A stretch of DNA of 64,000 bases from the NCBI RefSeq assembly GCF_003226895.2, contig NZ_PNJG02000005.1:62001-126000 (forward strand). The letters are read 5' to 3'. A program made the position numbers and the translations under genes. This DNA comes from Kocuria tytonis (lineage in GTDB: Bacteria; Actinomycetota; Actinomycetes; Actinomycetales; Micrococcaceae). Of the stretch, positions 36,750-44,830 are shown one piece after another (positions within the stretch are counted from its first letter, which is position 1; every line of letters begins with the position of its first letter). The notes below the pieces were generated by a model. It made no database searches. It saw only the letters and a program-made list of their open reading frames with translations, and was not told the origin of the DNA.

Positions 36750-37240
36750 TCAGTCCCGGGACGCCAGCTCCTCCGCGGTACGGGTCAGGCGCTCGCGCTG
36801 TGCGGGGTCCGCGGCCGTGTCCGTGGACCCGCCCAGGCGGCGTCGTCGGCTCATGGGGTCGTCGTTGCGGAACTCGGAGAACGCGGGCCAGTCGTCGTGT
36901 CCCTCCAGCGAGCAGCCGGTGGGCAGGGCGTCGGCCTCGAAGCAGCGGATCAGCCGTTCCTTGGCACCGCCGGGGCCCTCCAGCTGGGCGATGGTGTCCG
37001 CGCGGGCGTCGTAGGCCAGGCGGGCGCGGTGCGGGACCACATCGGGGGCGGGCTCGGCGGCCCCCGGATGCGCTTCCTGACGAGCCGCTGGCATTCCGGG
37101 GCCTGCTCGCGGGATGCGCCGCTGTCCTCCGGGTACACGTGGCTCGCTCCCCTGGCTGAGGGCTCCGGTCCGAACACTTGTCGAAGAAATCGCCCCCCGC
37201 CGCGAGCAGCCCATGCGCGACTTGCGTTCGTCACACCACG
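36750..37240 (-). pseudogene. remnant of an unidentified gene
   Basis: The minus strand shows protein-like sequence with no intact start. The C-terminal part (one frame, stop at 36750) reads PHRARLAYDARADTIAQLEG, IRCFEADALPTGCSLEGHDD and WPAFSEFRNDDPMSRRRR; an adjoining frame supplies YPEDSGASREQAPECQRLVR upstream, suggesting a frameshift near 37060. Codon use is gene-like, but I recognise no family. Could be a decayed gene or simply a chance open frame. Confidence 0.4.
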
Positions 37241-37282
37241 AATTCGGGCGCCATGGAGAGAAGTCCGCGGCCCAACCGGGGC

Positions 37283-38521
37283 TCAGGCCTGCACGGCCGG
37301 TGCCGCTTCGTCGTCGTCCACTGCGGGCAGCGGGTGCGGGGCGCTGTCGCGCATGTCCCGGAAGGTCTTGAAGCTGGCCCAGAGCACCGCCGTGAGGGGG
37401 ACCGCCAGCAGCGCACCGGCCACCCCGCCCTCGTGCGCGCCGATGGCCAGGGCCGCGATGATCACGACGCCGTGCAGGCTCAGCGCGGTGCCCATGACCT
37501 TGGGCTGCAGGATGTGGTGCTCGATCTGGTTCACCAGGATCACCACGATGACCAGCACCACCGAGGCGACCGGACCGGCCGCCACCAGCGCCACCAGGGC
37601 GGCCGCCAACCCAGTGACCAGGGCGCCCACGATGGGGATGAACGCCCCCAGGAAGATCAGGGCCGCCAGGGGGAAGGCCAGCGGCACCTGCATGACGAGC
37701 ATCGCGATCAGGTCGCACACCGCGGCGAAGGCGGCGATGACCACGGTGCCGCGGATGTACTTGCCCAGCACGTGCACGGAGGCACGCCCGGCCTCGTTGG
37801 CCCGCTCCCTCAGCCGCTCCGGCAGGAACCCCACCAAGAAGTCCCGAATCCGCGCCCCGTCCAGCAGGAAGAAGAACAGGATCACGATCGTCAGCAGCGC
37901 ACCGGTGAGGATCTCGGTGGCCACGGAGACCCCGGACAGCGCGCTGGATTCCGCACCGCTGTTCTTGAGGAACTCGGTGGCCTGGGAGAGGTACTCGTTC
38001 AGGTGGGTGTCGTCCAGCGGGACGCCCCAGCCGGTGAGGATCTCCACCAGCTTGTTCACGCCCTCCTGGGTCTTCTGCGCAAGGTCGGACCACTCGTTGC
38101 GCACCGTCAGCGCGATGCCGAACAGCACGGCGGCCAGCGCCGCCAGGATGGCCAGCAGGGCGGTGATGGCAGACCAGACGCGGTTGAAGCCGGCCCGTTG
38201 GCGCAGGAACCGGATGATCGGGTTCATGGCCGAGGCAATGATGAGGGCCAGGAGCATCGGCAGCACCACGATCTTGAGGGTCACGGCCAGCCACACGCCC
38301 AGCCCGATCGCCACCACCAGGATCAGCGTCTGCAGGGCCCGGATGGCCGACCGGCCGTAGGCGTCACGCCACATCTGCCTTGGCGTGGGAGCGGGGGCCG
38401 GGGCCTGCGGCGAGGAGGCCGTCGGCGCCGGGGACTGTCGTTCCGGGCTCTGCCGGGTCGCAGCGGCGCCGCGCGTGGAAGCCGCGGACTGGGGGGAAGC
38501 GGAGGAGCCGGAATCCGTCAT
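37283..38521 (-). CDS. AI-2E family transporter (YdiK/TqsA/PerM type)
   Basis: Membrane protein of 412 residues. A Ser/Ala/Pro-rich cytosolic leader of about 50 residues is followed by eight hydrophobic segments including LPMLLALIIASAMNPIIRFL, TGALLTIVILFFFLLDG, YIRGTVVIAAFAAVCDLIAM, PLAALIFLGAFIPIVGALVT and NQIEHHILQPKVMGTALSLH. The last two are the strongest family signatures. Members export autoinducer-2, ions or other compounds; substrate not known. ATG 38521 is chosen; the frame opens 30 codons earlier without conserved residues. Confidence 0.92.
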   Translation of the reverse strand: MTDSGSSASPQSAASTRGAAATRQSPERQSPAPTASSPQAPAPAPTPRQMWRDAYGRSAIRALQTLILVVAIGLGVWLAVTLKIVVLPMLLALIIASAMNPIIRFLRQRAGFNRVWSAITALLAILAALAAVLFGIALTVRNEWSDLAQKTQEGVNKLVEILTGWGVPLDDTHLNEYLSQATEFLKNSGAESSALSGVSVATEILTGALLTIVILFFFLLDGARIRDFLVGFLPERLRERANEAGRASVHVLGKYIRGTVVIAAFAAVCDLIAMLVMQVPLAFPLAALIFLGAFIPIVGALVTGLAAALVALVAAGPVASVVLVIVVILVNQIEHHILQPKVMGTALSLHGVVIIAALAIGAHEGGVAGALLAVPLTAVLWASFKTFRDMRDSAPHPLPAVDDDEAAPAVQA

Positions 38522-38862
38522 CGAGGATGTCCTTGGGCCGGAGGCTCGGGGATGGCGCGAGGAGCAGCATCCGCAGCATGAGGCCGGGTCCGCTCGCGGT
38601 CGCGCTCTCACACCCTAGACCCGGGGGGGGGGCGGACGCGCACCACGGGTCTTTCGCCCCGACGGGCTCGCGCAGCCCAGCATCGCGGGGTCGGGACGGA
38701 GGGCGGGGAGCGGATACGGATGCGGTCCCGCGGCCAATGTGGCTGACCACGACGTCGGGCTCGTCGGCTCTCAGGGGGACGCAGATCGCGGCACACCTCG
38801 ACGTGAACCGTGCACAGTCAGCACGGCCGACCTCGCGCCTACGATGTACCCCGAGGAGAGTA
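38522..38862. promoter_or_regulatory. divergent gap AI-2E transporter / nucleotidyltransferase pair, with G10 run
   Basis: Gap of 341 nt marking the left edge of an accessory island. It contains a run of ten G (38623-38632), the longest homopolymer seen in the window, about 100 nt upstream of the transporter start. Base composition becomes less GC-rich toward 38830. No gene supported. Confidence 0.5.
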
Positions 38863-38868
38863 ATGACC

Positions 38869-39201
38869 ATGACGGAGCAACGCGTGTTCTTCCACCACCT
38901 GAAGCCCTACGCCGTACCCGATTCTCTGGACGAGCTGCGCGGCCCATCCTCTGGGTGGGTGGAACTCTCGCATTCGCTGTACTGGGCTCCGGGATCACGC
39001 CGCTTCAATCTCGACGAGGACTACGGTCTCAAGCGCGTCTACGTCTCCGCGCTGGCCGAGGGTACCCTGGCCGATGTCCAGGCCTTGGTCAACGTCGAAC
39101 GCCTGGTGGAGATCTGGGACGACCTCATCCTGCCGACGCGAGTCCGTGAGTTGTGGGAGGACCGATTTCCGGCTCTCGCTGCCAGGCCCCAGCATGTCTG
39201 A
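38869..39201 (+). CDS. 110-aa partner of the nucleotidyltransferase toxin, possible antitoxin
   Basis: Protein of 110 residues starting TEQRVFFHHLKPYAVPDSLD; later GWVELSHSLYWAPGSRRFNL, DYGLKRVYVSALAEGTLADV and LVEIWDDLILPTRVRELWED. No HTH and no homology I recognise to the classic AbiEi antitoxin, which is a winged-helix regulator. GAGGAG lies 9 nt before this ATG (an ATG two codons earlier is too close). Its stop overlaps the next gene by 8 nt, typical of toxin-antitoxin operons. Antitoxin role is inference from position. Confidence 0.8.
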   Translation: MTEQRVFFHHLKPYAVPDSLDELRGPSSGWVELSHSLYWAPGSRRFNLDEDYGLKRVYVSALAEGTLADVQALVNVERLVEIWDDLILPTRVRELWEDRFPALAARPQHV

Positions 39202-39922
39202 GCTCACCGATTGGCAACGCCGCATCACCCGCGTCGCACTGGACACGATTGGCGAGGATGGTTTCGTCCTAGCAGGTTCCGGTGCAATCCGAGAGCACGG
39301 TGTGACTGACAGACCCACCGAAGACGTCGACCTGTTCACCACCTCCATGGACTCGGCAGCATTCGACCAAGCCGTGGAACGCGTGGCCCTCGCATGGACC
39401 GACAACGGCTTGGACGTCTCCCTGGTTCGGCAATCACCGCTGTACGCCCAGTTCTCCTTGACGACCGCCGATGGCTACCACGTCGACGTCGACATGGGCG
39501 TGGACTGGCGCGGATACGAACCAGCCCGCTTGGAGGTAGGCCCGGTGCTCTCAGTGCGCGACGCTATCGCCGCCAAGGTCGGAGCTGTGTACTCCCGCGC
39601 GGAAGCACGCGACTTTCTCGACCTGGATGCAATTCGCGCATCCGGAAAATTCACCGACAAGGAGCTCCTTTACATCGCCGCCGAACGCGACCCCGGCTTC
39701 GATCGCCAAATCTTCGCAGAACAGCTGCGCCGGGTAGGCCTGCTGACCCCTGATGACGTCGCCGCCTACGGTACGAATCCCTCGGGCTGGCAGGCCGTCC
39801 AGCAACGGTGCCGGCAGTGGGCCCAAGCCATCGCTACTCCTGCACAAGAGCAGACCGACTTACGTCAACAGAAGATTGCGCAAGTAGAACCGGATGCACC
39901 GTGGAACAGGTCCCCGCAGTAA
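39194..39922 (+). CDS. AbiEii/MenT-like nucleotidyltransferase (toxin)
   Basis: Protein of 242 residues of the DUF1814/AbiEii class. The nucleotidyltransferase core is visible: GFVLAGSGAIREHGVTDRP followed by TEDVDLFT (metal-binding DxD), YHVDVDMGVDW, and the downstream motif AAKVGAVYSRAEARDFLDL with the conserved K...R..RD..D. Known relatives (AbiEii, MenT) are toxins of phage-defence or stress toxin-antitoxin systems; MenT3 adds pyrimidines to tRNA 3' ends. Here the partner is a non-HTH 110-aa protein. Lower GC than neighbours suggests acquisition. Confidence 0.88.
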   Translation: MSELTDWQRRITRVALDTIGEDGFVLAGSGAIREHGVTDRPTEDVDLFTTSMDSAAFDQAVERVALAWTDNGLDVSLVRQSPLYAQFSLTTADGYHVDVDMGVDWRGYEPARLEVGPVLSVRDAIAAKVGAVYSRAEARDFLDLDAIRASGKFTDKELLYIAAERDPGFDRQIFAEQLRRVGLLTPDDVAAYGTNPSGWQAVQQRCRQWAQAIATPAQEQTDLRQQKIAQVEPDAPWNRSPQ

Positions 39923-40059
39923 AGCCTTATGCCCGGGGTGGCCCCGCAGACAGGTACGCATTCCTTAGGGAGGCCGATTCCTGGTGGATAGCTCAGTTCC
40001 CCGGGGACAGGGCAAGACTCTTCTTTTCGGGACGGGGGTGACTCACGGGAATGAGTTCG

Positions 40060-40428
40060 TCAAGACCTACGACCGGCGTACGGGGTGACGGCCCCGGGCT
40101 CGACGTGGCGAGAAAGATCCTCGTAGTCGTCCATCCCCATCAGTTCTCCCGGCGGTAGGACGAAATTTACCGGCCGCATCAATCACGTCAAAGATCAGCG
40201 CCCGTCGTGGGGCCGAATCTCCGCGATGAAATCCAACCAGCTGCCCCTCTGTGGATTCGGGTAGCCAGGGAGCTAGGTGGCGTCTGCGTGGTCGTCACGA
40301 CCCGGAGCTGAAACCTGCACCTCAGAAGAGCGAACCACCTGGACAGTGTCTTCACGGTTGATTCCGTAGCGAGCAACCGAGGGGACGAACTCAACGTTGT
40401 TGCGGCAAATGCCTCCTCGCCTTGTCAT
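40060..40428 (-). pseudogene. decayed small toxin-antitoxin-like locus
   Basis: From ATG 40428 the minus strand reads a 51-residue stub with VEFVPSVARYGINREDTVQV, then an in-frame TAG at 40275-40273; past it the same frame continues LPGYPNPQRGSWLDFIAEIR until TGA near 40195, and a shifted frame continues ALIFDVIDAAGKFRP. Next, ATG 40140 opens MGMDDYEDLSRHVEPGAVTP (26 aa). This layout, a short toxin ending KFRP followed at once by a small protein starting with DDYEDL, recalls actinobacterial toxin/CopG-like pairs. Family assignment is from memory and tentative; decay (stop plus frameshift) is seen directly. Confidence 0.5.
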
Positions 40429-40490
40429 TGTCGTAATCCTGCCTGGGCAAGCACCCCCGCTACCCTCCCCCTCCGAACGGAAACATCTTG

Positions 40491-40934
40491 ATGAGCCACC
40501 CCACTTCTCCTGAAGCGTCTACCCCCTCCCCCGCAGCTTCGCAGAGCAACAGACCCATGAAAGGCTCCAAGAAGAAACGAGTTATCAACTGGAGCATGGT
40601 GCGCTTCTCGTGGGCCGCACTCATGCTCCTAGGGTTCTTTATTTTTTCCATGCCCCTGGCCCCCAGCGGGGAGTCGGGTGACTGGTCACAGGGGGTGAGC
40701 TCGGCGGCCATGAATTACACCTTGCGGGAGGACAGCGCGCATGGTGCTCCCCAGCAGGCTGTGGTGAACGGCTGGTACACCAACGACCTTCTGGCAGTGC
40801 AGACAAAGATCGCCGGTGATCAGAAAGAGCAGGCGCAGCACATCACCCTGATGCTGTTCTTCCTGGGTCTCGGCGTTCTCGGCGACCGCGTCTTCCACTC
40901 CGCGGGGGCGTTCCGCGATAAACGCGACGCCTAG
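40491..40934 (+). CDS. hypothetical membrane protein
   Basis: Protein of 147 residues. Ser/Thr/Pro-rich N terminus, basic KGSKKKRVIN, a first membrane helix (WAALMLLGFFIFSMPLAP), an about 65-residue outside segment (NYTLREDSAHGAPQQAVVNG) and a second helix (ITLMLFFLGLGVLGDRVF). No family recognised. ATG 40491 has GGAAA upstream. Lies alone in the island between the decayed locus and tRNA-Asn. Confidence 0.6.
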   Translation: MSHPTSPEASTPSPAASQSNRPMKGSKKKRVINWSMVRFSWAALMLLGFFIFSMPLAPSGESGDWSQGVSSAAMNYTLREDSAHGAPQQAVVNGWYTNDLLAVQTKIAGDQKEQAQHITLMLFFLGLGVLGDRVFHSAGAFRDKRDA

Positions 40935-41125
40935 ACTCGAGAGGGCGGACACACGCCACCGCTCCGTCACCCGGTTAGGCTCGCCTCGCCAAGCACCGCG
41001 GCGGAAGGACGCAAGACGCATCGTCGAGCGGGGCAGTCCCCCAAGGGCGAGAATCGGATGCGAAACCGACCCTTCGGTCGATCGTGCGGACCACGGTGGA
41101 ACTCACGTCGCTCGATGCGGACACG

Positions 41126-41158
41126 GAAAAGGCCCCCTCCCCTTCCGGGGAGGAGGCC
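41126..41158 (-). terminator. terminator after tRNA-Asn
   Basis: On the minus strand GGCCTCCTCCCC and GGGGAGGGGGCC pair with one mismatch around GGAA, followed by TTTTCC. It lies directly after the tRNA. Confidence 0.8.
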
Positions 41159-41168
41159 TCCGTGGTGG

Positions 41169-41241
41169 CTCCCCCGACTGGACTCGAACCAGTAACCCTT
41201 CGATTAACAGTCGAATGCTCTGCCAATTGAGCTACGGGGGA
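41169..41241 (-). tRNA. tRNA-Asn (GUU)
   Basis: 73-nt cloverleaf on the minus strand: acceptor TCCCCCG pairs with CGGGGGA, D arm AGCTCAATTGGCAGAGC, anticodon loop CTGTTAA (GTT), T arm ACTGGTTCGAGTCCAGT, discriminator G. The three bases after it are CCA, so the tail appears encoded (to 41166). It marks the right border of the island at 38.8-41.1 kb, and tRNA genes are common integration targets. Confidence 0.95.
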
Positions 41242-41361
41242 ATGTGCACGTTGCCGCGCAACGAGACGATACTCTACCTTCCGTTGCGGGCTTCCTCAAC
41301 TTGCTGGAGGCCGGCACCCCAACGAGGCACCGCGCCCCGGTTGCCACCGCGAAGGTGCGCG

Positions 41362-43413
41362 TCAGACCCCCATGAGGCTGCGCCGCTGCAGCTCCAGGTC
41401 CAGCAGCTCGCGGTTGAGCTGCTGGTAGAGGTCCGGCTCGCGCTGGGCGTTGAGCCGGTTGAGGTGTGCGAGCTTGTCGGACTTCTCGCGGTTGATGTGC
41501 ATCTCCACGAGCGAGGTGATGACCCCCACCGCGTAGTTGCGCATCTGCTGCTCGGTGGCCGCGGGCAGCGGCGTGACGGACAGCTGCGCCAGGTAGCCGT
41601 GCAGCGGTTCGGGCAGGTGGTTCCGCACGGCTTCCAGCCACACGCGTCCGCCCTGCACCTGCTCGCCGAGGTCCGCGCGGGCACCAACCACGGCGTCGTG
41701 CATCACCTGGTGCACCCGGTACGTCATGCCCGCGGACTCGAAGTGCCCCCAGTAGGCCAGCGGCACGAGGTCCGGGACCTGCAGCACCACTTCCAGCGCC
41801 TCGCGCTCCATGCGGGACACCGGCTCCCGGGAATCGGGCAGCTCCACAGGACGCGGCCCCTGCGGCTCGTCGGGAGAACCGCCGCGAGCGCCGACCGCTC
41901 CCTGGGATGCACGCGGATCACGGTCCGCTCCCCCGTGCGAAGGCGCCGGGGCCTGCTGTCGGCCGCGAGCGCCGTCGTACCCGGAACCGGAGTACCCCGA
42001 CGCAGAACGCCCAGAACTTGAGGACCCCGCACCGGCGTGCCCCTGACCGGAGGTGCCTGATCCGGCAGGCCCCGAACCGCCGCGCTGCGCAGACTTGGCC
42101 GCCGCGCTCACGGCGCGCATCACCTCGTCCGTCTCGATCCCGAGCCACCCCGAGAGCTCCCGCGCGTAGGCGGGACGCAGGGAGGGGTCGCGGATCTGGG
42201 CGACGATGGGCGCGCACGCCCGCATGGCGCGCAGCCGTCCCTCCAGGCTGTTGACATCGTGCTCCTTGATGGTGGCCCGCAGCGCGAACTCGAACAGCGG
42301 GGTGCGGGTCTCCACGAGGTCCCGCACGGCCACGTCCCCACGGGCCAGGCGGAGGTCGCACGGGTCCATGCCGTGCGGCTCCACGGCCACGTAGGTCTGG
42401 GCCACGAAGCGCTGGTCCTCCTGGAAGGCGCGCAGCGCGGCCTTCTGCCCGGCGGCGTCGCCGTCGAAGGTGAAGACCACCTCGCCACCGGCGGAGTCGT
42501 CCGAAAGGAAGCGGCGCACGATCTTGATGTGCTCGGGGCCGAATGCCGTGCCGCACGTGGCCACCGCCGTGGCGACCCCGGCCAGGTGGCACGCCATGAC
42601 GTCCGTGTAGCCCTCCACCACCACCACCTGCTTGGTCTTGGCGATGGGCCGCTTGGCCAGGTCGATGCCGTAAAGCACCTGGGACTTCTTGTAGAGCTGC
42701 GTCTCGGGGGTGTTGAGGTACTTGGGGCCCTGGTCGTCCTCGTAGAGCTTGCGCGCCCCGAAGCCGATCACCTCCCCGGCCACCGCACGGATGGGCCAGA
42801 TGAGCCGACCGCGGAACCGGTCGTAGAGCCCGCGGTTGCCCTCCGAGAACATGCCCGTGAGCTTGAGCTCCTGCTCCGTGAACCCCTGGTTGCGCAGGTG
42901 GTTCAGCAGGTGGGACCAGCCCTGTGGTGCGTAGCCCACCCCGTAGGTGCGGGCGGCATCCTGGTCGAAGCCGCGCTCCCCCAGGAACTTCTGGGCGGCG
43001 GCGGCCTGGCGGGTGTAGAGGTTGCGCTGGAAGAACTCCGCGGCCACCTTGTGGGCGTCCAGCAGGCGCTGCCGACGGCCCACCTCCTCACGGTTGGGCG
43101 CCCCGCCCTGCTCGTAGTGCAGCTCGTGGCCGACGCGCGCGGCCAGCCGCTCCACGGTCTCCGTGAACGGGGTGTGGTCCATCTCCATGAGGAACGCGAT
43201 CACGTCCCCGGACTCGTCGCAGCCGAAGCAGTGGTAGGTGCCCATCTGGGGGCGCACGTGGAAGGACGGCGAGCGCTCGTCGTGGAACGGGCACAGCCCC
43301 TTGTAGGAACCGATCCCCGCGGGCTTGAGCGTCACGTACTGCTCGACGACCTCGCGGATGTCCGTGCGCGCGCGAACCTCGTCGATGTCTTCACGCTTGA
43401 TCAGTCCGGCCAC
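41362..43413 (-). CDS. dnaG: DNA primase
   Basis: Synthesises RNA primers for replication. The 683-residue protein has the CHC2 zinc finger (Cys41, His44, Cys62, Cys65 in CPFHDERSPSFHVRPQMG and YHCFGCDESGD), the RNA polymerase/TOPRIM core (EGYTDVMACHLAGVATAVAT, then FTFDGDAAGQKAALRAFQ), and a C-terminal helicase-binding region after a Ser/Gly/Pro-rich linker of about 90 residues (residues 440-530). Order dusB-dgt-dnaG is conserved in Micrococcales. Its stop lies about 120 nt from tRNA-Asn. Confidence 0.97.
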   Translation of the reverse strand: MAGLIKREDIDEVRARTDIREVVEQYVTLKPAGIGSYKGLCPFHDERSPSFHVRPQMGTYHCFGCDESGDVIAFLMEMDHTPFTETVERLAARVGHELHYEQGGAPNREEVGRRQRLLDAHKVAAEFFQRNLYTRQAAAAQKFLGERGFDQDAARTYGVGYAPQGWSHLLNHLRNQGFTEQELKLTGMFSEGNRGLYDRFRGRLIWPIRAVAGEVIGFGARKLYEDDQGPKYLNTPETQLYKKSQVLYGIDLAKRPIAKTKQVVVVEGYTDVMACHLAGVATAVATCGTAFGPEHIKIVRRFLSDDSAGGEVVFTFDGDAAGQKAALRAFQEDQRFVAQTYVAVEPHGMDPCDLRLARGDVAVRDLVETRTPLFEFALRATIKEHDVNSLEGRLRAMRACAPIVAQIRDPSLRPAYARELSGWLGIETDEVMRAVSAAAKSAQRGGSGPAGSGTSGQGHAGAGSSSSGRSASGYSGSGYDGARGRQQAPAPSHGGADRDPRASQGAVGARGGSPDEPQGPRPVELPDSREPVSRMEREALEVVLQVPDLVPLAYWGHFESAGMTYRVHQVMHDAVVGARADLGEQVQGGRVWLEAVRNHLPEPLHGYLAQLSVTPLPAATEQQMRNYAVGVITSLVEMHINREKSDKLAHLNRLNAQREPDLYQQLNRELLDLELQRRSLMGV

Positions 43414-43505
43414 TGGGCCAGTTTAGGCACCCCGTCAAACCGGGAACGACGCCGCTCGGGCGGGTGTACAGGGCGCCCCGCACGGTGGGTGGTCACCCGC
43501 AGAAC

Positions 43506-44825
43506 TCACCACAGCGGCTTGTCCCCCGTGCGCCAGTTGGTGCCTCGAATCCGGTCGTGCAGCGCCACGGCTGAGTGGTCCGTGAGGCACGCGATCTGGT
43601 CCACCACGAGCCGCAGCCGCGCGGCCTCCGCCCCCGGGCCGTCGTCCACGGACCGCCAGTCCGCGGCGAACTCCGGGGAGAGGAACCGGCCGTCGGTCTC
43701 CATGAGGGCCTCCACCAGGATGGTGAGGATCTCGTGCTGGTTCTCGTACAGGGGCATGGCGTCCCGCACGGTCATCACGAACGCGGTGGCGATGCCCTTG
43801 AGCACCCCGATCTCCAGCTCGGTCTCGCGCGGCACCACGAGGGACGCCCGGTACCGGGTGAGCCGGTCCTCCCCGGCGACCTCCCGGGTGGCGTCCACCG
43901 CGGACATCGCGAAGCGGCCGATGAGCTGGCTGGTCATGTTCTTCAGCCGCGCGAGGTCCCCGCGGGTGCCGTCCATGCGGGGCACCCAGGCCGCCGTGGC
44001 CTCGAGACGGCGCAGGGCGGCGTCGAGCTCCTCGTCCGTGGCGTCCGGGAGGTACCAGCCGCGCGTGCACTCGATGACCCGCCCGCGCTGGGTGGGCTCC
44101 GCCAGCAGGTCCAGCTGCAGGGCGTGGGCGGCCACGGCGTCCTCCACGTCGTGCACGCTGTAGGAGATGTCGTCCGCGAGGTCCATGACCTGCGCCTCCA
44201 GGCACTTGCGGCCCTCCACCGCGCCCTCCCGGAACCACTCGAACACGGGGAGGTCGTCCTCGTACGCGCCGAACTTCCGGTTGGGCCGCCCGTCCGACCG
44301 CGGCGGGGCGTCCGCGGCGGACCACGGGTACTTGCACGTGGCGTCCAGCGTGGCGCGCGTGAGGTTCAGCCCCCCGGGCTCCCCCGAGGGCGTCACCAGC
44401 TTGGGCTCCAGCCGCACCAGCAGCCGCAGGGTCTGGGCGTTGCCCTCGAAGCCCCCGATCCCCCGGGTCAGCTGCGCGAGCACGGTCTCCCCGTTGTGCC
44501 CGAAGGGCGGGTGGCCGAGGTCGTGGGACAGGCACGCGGCGTCGACCACGTCCGGGTCGCACCCCAGCGCCTTGCCGAGCTCCCGCCCGATCTGCGCGAC
44601 CTCCAGCGAGTGGGTGAGGCGGTTGCGCACGAAGTCGTCCGTCTGCGGGGCGACCACCTGCGTCTTGGCCGCGAGCCGGCGCAGCGCGGAGCTGTGCAGC
44701 ACGCGCGCGCGGTCCCGCTCGAAGTGGCTGCGGTGGCGGTTGTGGTGGTCCTCGCTGACGTAGCGCTCGGTGTCCGAGGGCTCGTAGCCGGGGGCCAGCA
44801 TGCCCAGGCGGTCGGGGGTGTGCAT
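43506..44825 (-). CDS. dgt: deoxyguanosine triphosphate triphosphohydrolase-like protein
   Basis: HD-domain enzyme that cuts dNTPs to deoxynucleoside and triphosphate. The 439-residue protein has RDRARVLHSSALRRLAAKTQ, the first metal His in RLTHSLEVAQIGRELG, the HD pair in CLSHDLGHPPFGHNGE, and MDLADDISYSVHDVEDAV. These are the four metal ligands of the family. Start 5 nt after the dusB stop codon, so it is co-transcribed. Confidence 0.94.
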   Translation of the reverse strand: MHTPDRLGMLAPGYEPSDTERYVSEDHHNRHRSHFERDRARVLHSSALRRLAAKTQVVAPQTDDFVRNRLTHSLEVAQIGRELGKALGCDPDVVDAACLSHDLGHPPFGHNGETVLAQLTRGIGGFEGNAQTLRLLVRLEPKLVTPSGEPGGLNLTRATLDATCKYPWSAADAPPRSDGRPNRKFGAYEDDLPVFEWFREGAVEGRKCLEAQVMDLADDISYSVHDVEDAVAAHALQLDLLAEPTQRGRVIECTRGWYLPDATDEELDAALRRLEATAAWVPRMDGTRGDLARLKNMTSQLIGRFAMSAVDATREVAGEDRLTRYRASLVVPRETELEIGVLKGIATAFVMTVRDAMPLYENQHEILTILVEALMETDGRFLSPEFAADWRSVDDGPGAEAARLRLVVDQIACLTDHSAVALHDRIRGTNWRTGDKPLW

Positions 44826-44830
44826 GGCGC

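Noticed and set aside
42259-44163. Open frame of 634 codons opposite dnaG and dgt
   Set aside because: Spans two convincing genes on the other strand; no domain seen.
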